A DNA stretch of 64,000 nucleotides, from positions 1 through 64,000 of the forward strand of contig CAZVKN010000006.1 in the NCBI GenBank assembly GCA_964627035.1, written 5' to 3'. Shown piece after piece: positions 16,973 through 25,993 of the stretch. Positions within the stretch are counted from its first letter, which is position 1, and each line of letters starts with the position of its first letter. The notes under the pieces are model-generated. The model made no database searches. It saw only the letters and a program-made list of their open reading frames with translations, and had not been told where the DNA came from. Both the position numbers and the translations under genes were made by a program. Source of the DNA: CAZVKN01 sp964627035. GTDB lineage: Bacteria > Electryoneota > AABM5-125-24 > Hatepunaeales > Hatepunaeaceae.

Positions 16973-18829
16973 TTGGCAGCGACCTTTAGAAAATCTGCCA
17001 TGTTTACGATTGCTTGCAGTTTTACGGCAGTTTTGCTGTTATCGGGAGTGCTGCACGCTCAGAGTGTCACCGAGACGTTGATATTAGTTCAGCCTGTCAG
17101 CTCACGTGATGACATCCCTCAAGCTGTACAGGATGCGAAGGACATCGCCGTAATACAACTGCTTGAGAGCATTTGCGGTTACAATTTTCAGGGCAATCCG
17201 GATGTCACTGCCAACCTGCTTAAATGGATTGATACCAAAAAAGCAGCATCGGTCAAAGTGACGAACGATCCGGCTTCAACCTTTGATAAAATCATCAAAA
17301 CGGTGACTGTTAAAATAAAGGTTAAATTGCGCCGATGGAGCAGTCTGATCAGCCAATTGGAGAAGCTCACCGATAAAAAGTTCCGTGGTGACATCCTTAT
17401 TTACAGTGAAGTCGGTGGTGCCGTTGAGATTGAAATAGAAGAGTTATACTACGAACCGCTGGAGGCGGGAGATTCACTTGCATTGCATGATAAGAGAATT
17501 GGCAATTACAGGCTGAATTTCTATTCTGATGATAATGTAAATGTCGTGCGTGACATACAGGTTAGGGCGAGCCAGCAGGTCAATGTCTATATTCTCATGC
17601 GACAGTCGGATTTTAGGTTTCTGATTGAAAAGAGGGAGATAAAGATAGTAAAGAACTTGATCAGCGGTATCAACTATCAGAAGCTTGTTTCGTGGTATGA
17701 ACAGGCTGATGTGAATGTGCCGCTCTTTTCCTTTGGGACGGTGAAACTCACCAGCGAAAAGTCCGGGATGGTTGACATTGACGGGATTGTGGAGGGGGCG
17801 GTGCGGAGCGGCGAAACATTGACCATAACTGACTTAGGAGCGACAACTCACATAGTTGAAATTTTTGCGGGCGATGCGACCAAATGGGAACGGAAAATAT
17901 ATGTCAAGGAGAATCAGACCACGTCGGTTATTGCCCGGTCGAGGGATTTCAGTCCCGATCCTGATGCGGTGGAGTACCCGGGCAAGATCGTAATAGAGCC
18001 GAAGAAGCGACTGAAACGGAAGAAAAGGAGAGTCAAATTTGTTGATTCGACCGAGTTTGTGAAGATCATAGGCGGTACATACGAGATGGGTGGCGGGATC
18101 AACGAAGCTCGGCTGAGTGATGACGAATGGCCCCGTCATAAGGTCTGGATCAAACCGTTTGAAATCGGTATCTATGAAGTGACAAACGAGCAGTACAAAC
18201 GGTTCACAGACTCAACCGGACATAGGCTTCCAGTACTCGGAGGAGAGGAAATGTATGAATATAGCTGGCAATTTGGTACTTACCCTCCGGGCAAAGAGAA
18301 ACATCCGGTGGTATTAGTCAGTTGGAACGATGCTAAGGAGTACTGTGCATGGTTAAGCAAGATGACCGGAAGAAGCTACCGTTTACCGAGTGAGTCGGAG
18401 TGGGAGTATGTGTGTAGATCGGAAAGCTTAACAATGTTCACTTACGGGGACAACGTCGAAATGCTTGATGAATATGCTTGGTATAAGGACAATTCAGATC
18501 AGTCAACTCATCCGGCAGGACGCAAGAAGGCGAATGCGTGGGGCGTTTATGACATGCACGGCAATGTACATGAGTGGTGCGAGGACAACTACAGCCGAAA
18601 TTACAAAGGTGCACCGGTTGACGGTTCGCCTTGGCATTCTGATCCGAACTTTATCGGGACGGAAAGCGACACGGTGCGGGTACAATTGCAGAAAAACTCC
18701 AGGATTTTCAGGGGCGGATCGTGGGATAACGAGATGGAGTATTGTCGTTCAGCGAGCAGGCTACAGCACATGCCAGTATTGAAGCACAATCATCTGGGGT
18801 TCAGAGTGGTGCGGGAGTTGAAGAAATAG
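16973..18829 (+). CDS. Secreted protein with C-terminal FGE-sulfatase (SUMF1-like) domain
   Basis: 618 residues. TTG at 16973 is taken as start because it supplies the basic residues of the signal peptide (FRKSAMFTIACSFTAVLLLSGVLHAQ) and lies 3 bases after the previous stop; ATG at 17000 is the alternative. Residues ~25-340 are beta-rich and not recognised, with PEGA-like segments. Residues ~360-615 form the formylglycine-generating-enzyme domain: GGTYEMGGG, EIGIYEVTNEQYKRF, HPVVLVSWNDAKEYCAWLS, YRLPSESEWEYVCR, GVYDMHGNVHEWCED, FRGGSWDNEMEYCRSASR, LGFRVV. The first of the two catalytic cysteines of true FGE is replaced here (GGSWDN) and only the second remains, so sulfatase activation is unlikely. 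It probably works with the upstream YncE-like lipoprotein. Confidence 0.85.
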   Translation: MAATFRKSAMFTIACSFTAVLLLSGVLHAQSVTETLILVQPVSSRDDIPQAVQDAKDIAVIQLLESICGYNFQGNPDVTANLLKWIDTKKAASVKVTNDPASTFDKIIKTVTVKIKVKLRRWSSLISQLEKLTDKKFRGDILIYSEVGGAVEIEIEELYYEPLEAGDSLALHDKRIGNYRLNFYSDDNVNVVRDIQVRASQQVNVYILMRQSDFRFLIEKREIKIVKNLISGINYQKLVSWYEQADVNVPLFSFGTVKLTSEKSGMVDIDGIVEGAVRSGETLTITDLGATTHIVEIFAGDATKWERKIYVKENQTTSVIARSRDFSPDPDAVEYPGKIVIEPKKRLKRKKRRVKFVDSTEFVKIIGGTYEMGGGINEARLSDDEWPRHKVWIKPFEIGIYEVTNEQYKRFTDSTGHRLPVLGGEEMYEYSWQFGTYPPGKEKHPVVLVSWNDAKEYCAWLSKMTGRSYRLPSESEWEYVCRSESLTMFTYGDNVEMLDEYAWYKDNSDQSTHPAGRKKANAWGVYDMHGNVHEWCEDNYSRNYKGAPVDGSPWHSDPNFIGTESDTVRVQLQKNSRIFRGGSWDNEMEYCRSASRLQHMPVLKHNHLGFRVVRELKK

Positions 18830-18849
18830 CACTTGATTCTACGATATTT

Positions 18850-18904
18850 GGGGAGTGCTGACATTTTTGTCAGTACAGCATGAACATGATTATTCATGTT
18901 CCCC
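18850..18904. repeat. Compound palindrome: outer GGGG/CCCC stem around two hairpins
   Basis: GGGG (18850-18853) pairs with CCCC (18901-18904) and encloses two hairpins, CTGACA-TTTT-TGTCAG and GAACATGA-TTAT-TCATGTTC. It has the same outer-stem-plus-two-hairpins plan as the repeat families elsewhere in the window, but an unrelated sequence. It opens the 423-base gap 18830-19252, which also holds a terminator hairpin and a large family-2 element. Confidence 0.6.
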
Positions 18905-18919
18905 ATCTAAAAAACTAAA

Positions 18920-18950
18920 AATGGACTGTCTATCTCCGAGACAGCCCATT
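18920..18950 (+). terminator. Terminator-like hairpin after the FGE-domain gene
   Basis: AATGG-CTGTCT pairs with AGACAG-CCATT with one internal mismatch and loop ATCTCCG, followed by CTAAATTTTC. The T-run is weak. An A-rich stretch precedes the stem, so it might serve both directions. Confidence 0.5.
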
Positions 18951-19060
18951 CTAAATTTTCGAATCGGTCTAGTACTTACCTGCACAAATTAATGCAATCA
19001 TTTTCTATCCATTTGTCATCCCGGGCTTGACTCTGGATCCTGTATTAACATACACTTACT

Positions 19061-19218
19061 GGATTCCTGCCTACGAGTCTGTCTGATAATGATATATTCC
19101 GCTGTCAACCCGCCGCGGTTGACAACCCAATCTACTTAATATCAATAAGATGCTGTCAGGTGCGGCGACCTGACAGCGGTTTTTGGTATTATTGGACATA
19201 CTCCTACGCAGGAATGAC
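19061..19218. repeat. Compound palindrome, CTGTCAACC/CTGTCAGGT family, copy 1
   Basis: The core 19099-19179 has CCGCTGTC...GACAGCGG as outer ends and two hairpins: CTGTCAACC-CGCCGC-GGTTGACAA (19102-19125) and CTGTCAGGT-GCGGCG-ACCTGACAG (19153-19176). The loops CGCCGC and GCGGCG are exact reverse complements. Further out, GGATTCCTGCCTACGAGTCT and the sequence ending ACTCCTACGCAGGAATGACA are an imperfect inverted repeat of about 30 bases. It lies between convergent genes. Copies 2 and 3 are at 38423-38503 and 60056-60137, in the same orientation. Confidence 0.85.
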
Positions 19219-19252
19219 AGATACTTGACATGCTCTTCAATGCAAGGGAGTA

Positions 19253-19612
19253 CTAATCCTGCTTCATCCCTTGATACAAACCGAGGATATTACCGTCAAT
19301 ATCGTTCAGAACTGCGAACCAGCCGACCTGTGGAATTTCGGTCTTCGGTATTGCAATTTTTCCACCAAGTTCTACAGTTTTACTGAGATACGGTTCTATC
19401 TCATTTACCTGAACATGAACAAGCGGTGACTGCCCGGCGTCACATGTGTCAACTTTTGTGAATCCGCCGCCCGGACCGCCTTCTGCTTCAAACAGCATGT
19501 ATTCGTCACCCCATTTGGTGAACTTCCATCCAAACAGACCGCCGTAGAACTTCTCGGCATTGTCGAAACTTGTAACCTGCCACTCAACATGGCAAATAGC
19601 GTTGTCAGCCAT
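19253..19612 (-). CDS. VOC-family (glyoxalase/bleomycin-resistance fold) protein
   Basis: 119 residues with the paired beta-alpha-beta-beta-beta modules of the vicinal oxygen chelate fold: ICHVEWQVTSFDNAEKFYGGLFGWKF at the N-terminus and VHVQVNEIEPYLSKTVELGGKI, then GWFAVLNDIDGNILGLYQ at the C-terminus. The sequence type is the small single-domain group often annotated as glyoxalase, for which a real substrate is rarely known. Possible metal ligands are a His near residue 8 and a C-terminal acidic residue in NDIDGN, but a full set cannot be assigned. It stands alone, convergent with the FGE-domain gene and about 100 bases from lpdA. Confidence 0.85.
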   Translation of the reverse strand: MADNAICHVEWQVTSFDNAEKFYGGLFGWKFTKWGDEYMLFEAEGGPGGGFTKVDTCDAGQSPLVHVQVNEIEPYLSKTVELGGKIAIPKTEIPQVGWFAVLNDIDGNILGLYQGMKQD

Positions 19613-19715
19613 TTTTGCTCCTAAAATTGATGAACTACTTCAAATTCTAATACAATCAATACCTAATATATATTAGGTATTGCTAAGATGCAAGCGAATT
19701 ATCTGCTATTTTGTT

Positions 19716-21113
19716 CTAACTGTGAATTGCCCGCCTATCTACCGCGAGTGCTGCTTCTTTAACGATCTCTGACAGTGTCGGATGAGCATGAACTGTCCTC
19801 GCAATATCCTCGGAACTACCACCGAATTCCATCACTGTCACAGCTTCAGCGATCAAATCGGATGCACGAGTACCGAGAATATGCACTCCGAGAACCCGAT
19901 TACTGTCACTGTCAGCGATGATCTTAACCAAGCCGTCAGTTTCACCAAGACTCAATGCACGCCCGTTGCCGCGGAAAAAGAATTTACCGACTTTGTACTT
20001 GATTTCCTTTGCTTTGGCTTCTTCCTCAGTCAAGCCTACAGCAGCCATTTCAGGCTCGGTGTAAACCACGTTCGGAATCACATCGTAGTTTACATGTCCG
20101 ACTTTTCCGGCAGCATCTTCAGCCACTGAGATTCCCTCTTCTTCAGCTTTGTGAGCCAGCATCGGTCCGCTGATGAGATCACCAATTGCGTAGATGGACG
20201 GTACATTGGTCAGACCACGAGAATCTACCGGAATTATGCCGTTTGGTTCGACTTCAATTCCAACATCTTCCAGTCCGCATCCGGTTGAGTTCGGTTTCCT
20301 GCCGACTGCGACCAGTACTTTATCACCTGTGAATAAGCCGGGTTTGCCGTCCTTGTCTTCATAAGTTACGGTGACTTTCCCTTTCTTAATGGAAGCACCG
20401 GTGACTTTGGTTTTAAGACGGATGTCAAGCCCCTGCTTGTTGAGTAAACGCTGAAGCATTATCGCCATTTGTTTGTCGGCGAATGGAGTTATCTGCTGTA
20501 ACATCTCAATTACTGTGACTTTTGCCCCCAACCGACTCCAGACAGATCCGAGTTCAAGCCCGATAGCTCCTGCACCGACTATTATTAGGTGATCCGGCAC
20601 TTTCTTAAAGGACAGTGCTTCTGTTGAACTCACGATGGTTTTACCGTCAAACGGCATAAACGGCAGCTCAACAGGAATAGATCCCATTGCGAGGACAATA
20701 GACTGTGCTTCTATCTCATGAACATCTTTGCCATCATTCACCGATATGCGGTTATTGCCGACAAGCTGACCTTCACCTTGAATGACCGTCACCTTGTTCT
20801 TTCTCATCAGCATGGCGATACCGTCGGTCAGGGTCTTGACGATTGACAGCTTGCGGTTCATCATGGCAGCCAGGTCGAGCTTCACACTACTTGTGATGAC
20901 ACCGTGGTCCGCAAGTTTATGTTTTGCAGATTCAAACTGTTCGCTCGACTCAAGCAGAGCTTTGGAGGGGATGCATCCAACATTCAGACAAGTTCCTCCA
21001 AGTGTGGTGTTTTTTTCAATAAGCACGGTTTTCAGTCCAAGCTGAGCAGCTCTGATGGCTGACACGTAACCACCAGGTCCGGCACCGATTACGGTGAAGT
21101 CATATTTTTGCAT
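19716..21113 (-). CDS. lpdA: Dihydrolipoyl dehydrogenase (E3)
   Basis: 465 residues. FAD-binding GAGPGGYVSAIRAAQLG at residues ~9-25, the redox-active disulfide GGTCLNVGCIPSK at ~41-53, the NAD-binding GAGAIGLELGSVWSRLGA, a second FAD contact AIGDLISGPMLAHKA, and the C-terminal active-site HAHPTLSEIVKEA. It reoxidises the lipoyl groups of the E2 subunit with NAD. It lies downstream of sucB on the same strand and is presumably the E3 of the 2-oxoglutarate dehydrogenase complex, although a compound palindrome occupies the sucB-lpdA gap and may decouple expression. Confidence 0.97.
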   Translation of the reverse strand: MQKYDFTVIGAGPGGYVSAIRAAQLGLKTVLIEKNTTLGGTCLNVGCIPSKALLESSEQFESAKHKLADHGVITSSVKLDLAAMMNRKLSIVKTLTDGIAMLMRKNKVTVIQGEGQLVGNNRISVNDGKDVHEIEAQSIVLAMGSIPVELPFMPFDGKTIVSSTEALSFKKVPDHLIIVGAGAIGLELGSVWSRLGAKVTVIEMLQQITPFADKQMAIMLQRLLNKQGLDIRLKTKVTGASIKKGKVTVTYEDKDGKPGLFTGDKVLVAVGRKPNSTGCGLEDVGIEVEPNGIIPVDSRGLTNVPSIYAIGDLISGPMLAHKAEEEGISVAEDAAGKVGHVNYDVIPNVVYTEPEMAAVGLTEEEAKAKEIKYKVGKFFFRGNGRALSLGETDGLVKIIADSDSNRVLGVHILGTRASDLIAEAVTVMEFGGSSEDIARTVHAHPTLSEIVKEAALAVDRRAIHS

Positions 21114-21150
21114 TACATCTCTCAGATATTGTAATCACAAGTTTTTATTG

Positions 21151-21259
21151 AGGGTGTCAACCAAGTAGTGATTTTGTAGTCGTGGTTGTCTCAACCACGA
21201 CGTCGGACTTGGGACAAGCCCGACTACAGATAAACATATCACTACAAGGTTGATACCCT
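21151..21259. repeat. Nested palindrome inside the sucB-lpdA gap
   Basis: Outer frame: AGGGTGTCAACCAAGTAGTG (from 21151) against ATCACTACAAGGTTGATACC (from 21238), a 22-base imperfect inverted repeat. Inside it, 21175-21228 is a TGTAGTC-family element with two 23-base hairpins (21179-21201, tip TTGTCTCAA; 21202-21224, tip TTGGGACAA). The tips pair with one G-T. This copy is inverted relative to the one at 37180-37234. It interrupts an otherwise continuous sucA-sucB-lpdA operon. Confidence 0.85.
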
Positions 21260-21266
21260 TATTTTG

Positions 21267-22532
21267 TTAAATTTCCAGCATCATCCGCTGTGGATCCTCA
21301 ATACACTCGATGATCCGCTTGAGAAACACTACCGACTCGCTGCCGTCAATCAGGCGGTGATCGTAGGACATTGCGAGATACATCATCGGACGCACTTCGA
21401 TTGTGTCATTCTCATCAACCACCACAGGTTTACGTTTGATGGTGTGCATACCGAGAATCGCACTTTGCGGTGGATTGAGGATCGGAGTTGAAAGTAGCGA
21501 TCCGAATATGCCTCCATTTGAGATAGTGAAGACGCCTCCCTGAAGTTCATCAAGAGTCAGTTTGCGTTCACGTGCTTTTACCGCATATTCAGCGATTTGC
21601 TGTTCGACCTCCGCAAAGGATAATTTGTCAGCATCACGAATAACCGGAACGACAAGACCCTTGTCAGTGCTGACAGCGATGCCGATGTCATAATAATGGT
21701 TGTACACAATGTCGGATCCGTCAATCTGTGCACTGACTCGTGGGTACATTTTCAATGCATCCACCACCGCCTTGACAAAGAACGACATAAAGCCTAAACC
21801 AACATTATGTTTCTCTTTGAAATATTCTTTATACTGCGTTCGCAATTCCATGACACCGCTCATATCAACTTCATTGAAGGTGGTTAGTATTGCCGCTGTC
21901 TGTTGCGACAACACCAACCTCTCTGCAATCCTCGCTCGTAAGCTGGTCATAGGTTCGCGAGTCTGACGAGCGGAAGGATCATGTACAGGGTCAGCTTTCG
22001 CAGTCGTTATTGGTGGATCGAGTTGAATTGGTGGTGGAGGAATATCAATCGGTTTCTGTTGTGATTGTGACTCAATGAATTGCAGGACATCGCCCTTGAG
22101 AATTCGTCCGTTCTTGCCTGTACCGTCAATGTCATTAGGGTTAAGGTTATGCTCTGCAACCAGCCGACGAACAGCAGGGGAGAGGTCGTTCAGATTAACC
22201 TGTTCCGGTATCTTTGAACGCACCTGTTCCATACCTGCAGGAGGATTCAATGGTGGAGCATCCAACTCATCATCTGCTGCAGCAGTATCAGCAACCGCAT
22301 CACTGTCAATGATCGCAACAACCTGACCTATCTCAACGGTTGCTCCTGCTTCAACCATAACCGCTAAAACACCGCCAACTTCAGCAGGTACTGCCATTGT
22401 TATTTTATCGGTTTCAAGCTCGAAGATCTCCTCACCTTCCTCAACAGATTCACCATCTTTTTTCAACCACTCGACAAGAATCCCTTCAGTGATTGATTCT
22501 CCTACTTCCGGTACTTTTACTTCCGCAATCAT
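21267..22532 (-). CDS. sucB: 2-oxoglutarate dehydrogenase E2, dihydrolipoyllysine succinyltransferase
   Basis: 421 residues. The N-terminal lipoyl domain (residues 1-75) carries the modified lysine in FELETDKITMAV. A proline/alanine-rich linker leads to the E1/E3-binding domain (DLSPAVRRLVAEHNLNPNDI, ~118-150), then another linker and the catalytic acyltransferase domain with LSYDHRLIDG-type motif AMSYDHRLIDGSESVVFL near the C-terminus. It transfers the succinyl group to CoA. The start overlaps the sucA stop by 4 bases (ATGA). Confidence 0.96.
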   Translation of the reverse strand: MIAEVKVPEVGESITEGILVEWLKKDGESVEEGEEIFELETDKITMAVPAEVGGVLAVMVEAGATVEIGQVVAIIDSDAVADTAAADDELDAPPLNPPAGMEQVRSKIPEQVNLNDLSPAVRRLVAEHNLNPNDIDGTGKNGRILKGDVLQFIESQSQQKPIDIPPPPIQLDPPITTAKADPVHDPSARQTREPMTSLRARIAERLVLSQQTAAILTTFNEVDMSGVMELRTQYKEYFKEKHNVGLGFMSFFVKAVVDALKMYPRVSAQIDGSDIVYNHYYDIGIAVSTDKGLVVPVIRDADKLSFAEVEQQIAEYAVKARERKLTLDELQGGVFTISNGGIFGSLLSTPILNPPQSAILGMHTIKRKPVVVDENDTIEVRPMMYLAMSYDHRLIDGSESVVFLKRIIECIEDPQRMMLEI

Positions 22533-25354
22533 ACCGCTCCCTCCGGTAAAATTGTAATATCGTTTCTGACTTTTTCGTCACGCAATGCTTGTTCTACTAT
22601 TCGCTGCTGCTCTTCACGGTGCCGGATGAGTGATCCGGTTGCGGGACTGGCTGCATAGCCTCGTCCTACGTAGCGAATGACCATTTCGGGGAACACAAAC
22701 TGCAGCCACGGTCGGATGAAGCTCCATGCACCCCGATTTTTCGGTTCTTCCTGCGCCCAGACAATTTCGGTAATTTTCTTGTACGGCTTTGCAAGTTCGT
22801 GCATGATCGGTGTGTTAATCGGATACAACTGCTCAATTCTGACAATCGCCACATCCTTTATCTGCTCCTTATCCCTCAGTTCTATTAGGTCATAATACAG
22901 TTTACCGCTGCACAGAATCAATCTTGTAGCGTTTTTCGGCTGCTTTGGATCGTCAAGATACGGGTGAAAATGCCCGTCAGTTAAATCACTGACCGGTGAC
23001 ACGGCTGCTTTCAAACGCAGCATACTCTTTGGAGTCATCAAAATCAATGGACGTCTGAACGGTTGGTGCATCTGACGGCGGAGCAGGTGAAAATACTGTG
23101 CGGGTGTTGTCAGATTGCACACCTGAATATTTTCCTGTGCACACGCCTGCAGATAGCGATCAAGATAGCCGTTTGAGTGTTCAGGTCCCTGCCCTTCATA
23201 GCCGTGAGGCAGCAGCATCACCAAACCGCTGGTTCGATGCCATTTTGATTGCGAACTGGTTATAAACTGGTCTATAATCATCTGAGCACCGTTGGCGAAA
23301 TCACCGAATTGAGCTTCCCATATAATAAGCATTCGCGGTTCTGCAATAGAATAACCGTAGTCAAATCCAAGTACGCCTGCTTCTGATAACGGGCTGTTGT
23401 ACACACAGAAATGAGCCTGGTCGGGATCAATATGATTGAGCGGTTTATATTCCTCCATAGTCTCGACATCCTTCCAAACCGCATGACGCTGGGAGAATGT
23501 ACCACGCTGGCTGTCCTGACCGCTTAGCCTGACAGGTATTCCCTCAATCAATAAAGATCCGAAAGCAAGTGACTCAGCATACCCCCAATCAACACTGCCG
23601 TTGTTCCGGACAGCCTCCATCCGCTGAGGTTGCCATCTTGCAATCTTTATATTAAGATTGAATCCATCTGGTACAGTCGTTAACGATTCAGCAATTCGGA
23701 TCAGATCTTTTTGTGAAACTTTGGTGTCAACAGGTTCGTAGGAATAATTATTATTGAGTCCCCTCCAGCGAACATCAGCAGCGTGACTTATCTTTTCCGG
23801 TTTTGACTTCTTAGCTTCATCAAAGTTTTTTTGAAGCTGTTCTTTGAACCTCTTCTCAATGTTTTTTACTTCCAGCAGATTCAGATCGCCCTGCTTCACA
23901 AGCCGGTCGGTATATATCTGCCGAACGGACGGTCTCCGCTTTATGATTTTGTACATCAGCGGTTGCGTAAAGGCAGGCTCGTCCCCTTCATTGTGACCGT
24001 GACGGCGGTAGCAGACCATATCTATCACGACATCACGTGCAAATTTCTGTCGAAACCTCAGTGCCAATTCGGTGACAAAAACAACCGCTTCAGGGTCATC
24101 ACCGTTGACATGGAAAATGGGTGCTTCAACCAGCTTGGCGACATCGGTACAATAAGTCGTCGAACGTGAATCTTCCGGATTTGTTGTAAAACCGATTTGG
24201 TTATTGACCACTATGTGAAGAGTGCCGCCGACATGATACCCCTTCAGTTGTGACAGGTTCAACGTTTCAGCGACGATTCCCTGTCCGGCGAATGCGGCGT
24301 CACCATGAATCAACAAAGGCAGAACCCGACTTCTGTCAACAATGTCCTGATGAGTGGGCTGTTTTTCGCTGTTTTTGGCAAGTTGCCTCTGCTTAGCGCG
24401 TACCTTACCGAGCACGACCGAATCTACCGCTTCAAGATGACTAGGATTAGCAGTTAGACTCAAATGGAGTGGTTTTCCATTACGATTGACATGTTCGGAA
24501 CTGAATCCCTTATGATATTTTACATCACCATCCCCACCATACGTATCCTCCGGTAAATATCCTTCAAACTCTGTGAATATCATTGAGTACGACTTGTCAA
24601 GAATGTTAGCGAGGACGTTCAAACGTCCGCGATGAGCCATACCGATTAGCATTTCTGCCACGTTATGCTCCGGAGCAGCTTCGACCAGAGAATGTATGAG
24701 TGGGATTAGTGTCTCGGCACCTTCAAGGGAGAATCGTTTCTGACCGGGATATTTGGTTTGAATAAATTTCTCGAACAGATCCGCATCAATTAACGTTTCA
24801 AGGATGTCTTTCTTATGTTCCGAATTGAGACTGGGACGATTCCTGACAGTTTCCATTTCTGCTTGAAGCCAACGACGGATTTCACGGTTTTGGATGTGAG
24901 TGTACTGCACTCCGATGCTGCTACAATAGGTCTCCTGTAATACGCGAATTATTTCCTTGAGAGGAGAGCGTTTTGGACCACCGAGATGGCCGGTGTCAAA
25001 CACTTCATCGAGATCAGAGTCACTGAATCCGAACTCTCCGATCTCGAGATCGGGGATGGATTCGAGATTATTGCCGAGTGGATCTGTTTTAGCGATCAAA
25101 TGCCCCTGACTCCGGTAGGCGTATATTAAGCTGGCAACCTGAGACTGCTTGTGTGCTCTGTTTGATGCGACACAGTCACGCGGGCACATCGCCATCTCAA
25201 ACCCCTGAAAGAACATAGACCACGATTCAGGCAGTGAGGACGGTTGCTCCTTCCACTGCACATACAACTGATCAATGTAATCACCGTTCCAACTTGTTAC
25301 AGGAGGATTGTTTGAGACAATCGGAGATTTATTCTCGTTCAATTTGAAACCCAA
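22529..25354 (-). CDS. sucA: 2-oxoglutarate dehydrogenase E1
   Basis: 941 residues, normal for E1o. The N-terminus has the short E2-binding segment with YIDQLYVQWKEQP and SWSMFFQGFE; then GHLIAKTDPLG, the thiamine-diphosphate region GMAHRGRLNVLANI, HGDAAFAGQGIVAETLN, and VNNQIGFTTNPEDSRST, then the C-terminal RLSGQDSQRGTFSQRHAV and LPHGYEGQGPEHSNG. It decarboxylates 2-oxoglutarate in the oxidative TCA cycle, which implies an organism able to run that branch (consistent with the cbb3 oxidase genes at the window end). It leads the sucA-sucB pair. Confidence 0.97.
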   Translation of the reverse strand: MGFKLNENKSPIVSNNPPVTSWNGDYIDQLYVQWKEQPSSLPESWSMFFQGFEMAMCPRDCVASNRAHKQSQVASLIYAYRSQGHLIAKTDPLGNNLESIPDLEIGEFGFSDSDLDEVFDTGHLGGPKRSPLKEIIRVLQETYCSSIGVQYTHIQNREIRRWLQAEMETVRNRPSLNSEHKKDILETLIDADLFEKFIQTKYPGQKRFSLEGAETLIPLIHSLVEAAPEHNVAEMLIGMAHRGRLNVLANILDKSYSMIFTEFEGYLPEDTYGGDGDVKYHKGFSSEHVNRNGKPLHLSLTANPSHLEAVDSVVLGKVRAKQRQLAKNSEKQPTHQDIVDRSRVLPLLIHGDAAFAGQGIVAETLNLSQLKGYHVGGTLHIVVNNQIGFTTNPEDSRSTTYCTDVAKLVEAPIFHVNGDDPEAVVFVTELALRFRQKFARDVVIDMVCYRRHGHNEGDEPAFTQPLMYKIIKRRPSVRQIYTDRLVKQGDLNLLEVKNIEKRFKEQLQKNFDEAKKSKPEKISHAADVRWRGLNNNYSYEPVDTKVSQKDLIRIAESLTTVPDGFNLNIKIARWQPQRMEAVRNNGSVDWGYAESLAFGSLLIEGIPVRLSGQDSQRGTFSQRHAVWKDVETMEEYKPLNHIDPDQAHFCVYNSPLSEAGVLGFDYGYSIAEPRMLIIWEAQFGDFANGAQMIIDQFITSSQSKWHRTSGLVMLLPHGYEGQGPEHSNGYLDRYLQACAQENIQVCNLTTPAQYFHLLRRQMHQPFRRPLILMTPKSMLRLKAAVSPVSDLTDGHFHPYLDDPKQPKNATRLILCSGKLYYDLIELRDKEQIKDVAIVRIEQLYPINTPIMHELAKPYKKITEIVWAQEEPKNRGAWSFIRPWLQFVFPEMVIRYVGRGYAASPATGSLIRHREEQQRIVEQALRDEKVRNDITILPEGAV

Positions 25355-25427
25355 TGATAATCAACTTTAATGTAATATACGAGGGTTAATGCCAAATTAT
25401 TATATCCCCTAAACGGGGGAAGTGTGC

Positions 25428-25630
25428 AATGCCTGTTTTCCTATATGATGGAGATGGGATCACATTTATTCCGATTTGCATTCAAGATGACACTATTAAT
25501 TCATTTGTAGTCGAGCTTGTCTCAAGTCCGACGTCGGGGTTGAGGACAACCCCGACCACAACATATCAATGCCATTCTGAATGCAACTTGGAATTACAAT
25601 GCGTAACAGGAACTGAAAAAAACAGGCATT
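25428..25630. repeat. Three-layer nested palindrome upstream of sucA
   Basis: Layer 1: AATGCCTGTTTTC (25428-25440) against GAAAAAAACAGGCATT (25615-25630). Layer 2: ATTCCGATTTGCATTCAAGA (25468 on) against CCATTCTGAATGCAACTTGG (25572 on), an imperfect 24-base inverted repeat. Layer 3: a TGTAGTC-family two-hairpin element at 25506-25560 with tips TTGTCTCAA and TTGAGGACAA. It fills nearly all of the 315-base gap 25355-25669; the only other thing seen there is a short CCCC-GGGG hairpin near 25407. Confidence 0.8.
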
Positions 25631-25669
25631 GGGTTGTAAGTCAATGAATGATGAAGATAAGGATACGAT

Positions 25670-25993
25670 TTACAGTTTCACCACAACGCCTTCACGCCTC
25701 GCAATATCAATGATTGCGTTACAATCATCCTCCAACCACTGTTTAGCGCCGCAAGGAACCGGCTCAATACGGCTGTCTACCTCAGCGGCAATTCGCCACA
25801 ACTTGTAGACGTTTTCGCGATCCTGCAAGTCGTCCAATTTGGACGAGATCACTACGAAATCAATATCACTCCACTGGTGTGTCTTGCCAGTTACATGCGA
25901 ACCAAATAACACACCATAACTATCGGAAAAACCCTTCGTTCCCAGTGTTCTGAGATAGTTTCGTACAGTATTTATAATCGCTTTTTCAGGCAT
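25670..25993 (-). CDS. Nucleotidyltransferase-fold (MNT) protein, partner of a HEPN protein
   Basis: 107 residues with the minimal nucleotidyltransferase motif LFGSHVTGKTHQWSDIDFVV, i.e. GS-x-x-x-G...SD-x-D with the metal-binding Asp pair intact. In HEPN/MNT modules this protein usually neutralises the HEPN ribonuclease, in studied cases by adding AMP to it. Its ATG lies inside the end of the upstream HEPN gene (22-base overlap), so the two are translated together. The order HEPN first, MNT second is the reverse of the module at 27892-28717. Confidence 0.85.
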   Translation of the reverse strand: MPEKAIINTVRNYLRTLGTKGFSDSYGVLFGSHVTGKTHQWSDIDFVVISSKLDDLQDRENVYKLWRIAAEVDSRIEPVPCGAKQWLEDDCNAIIDIARREGVVVKL

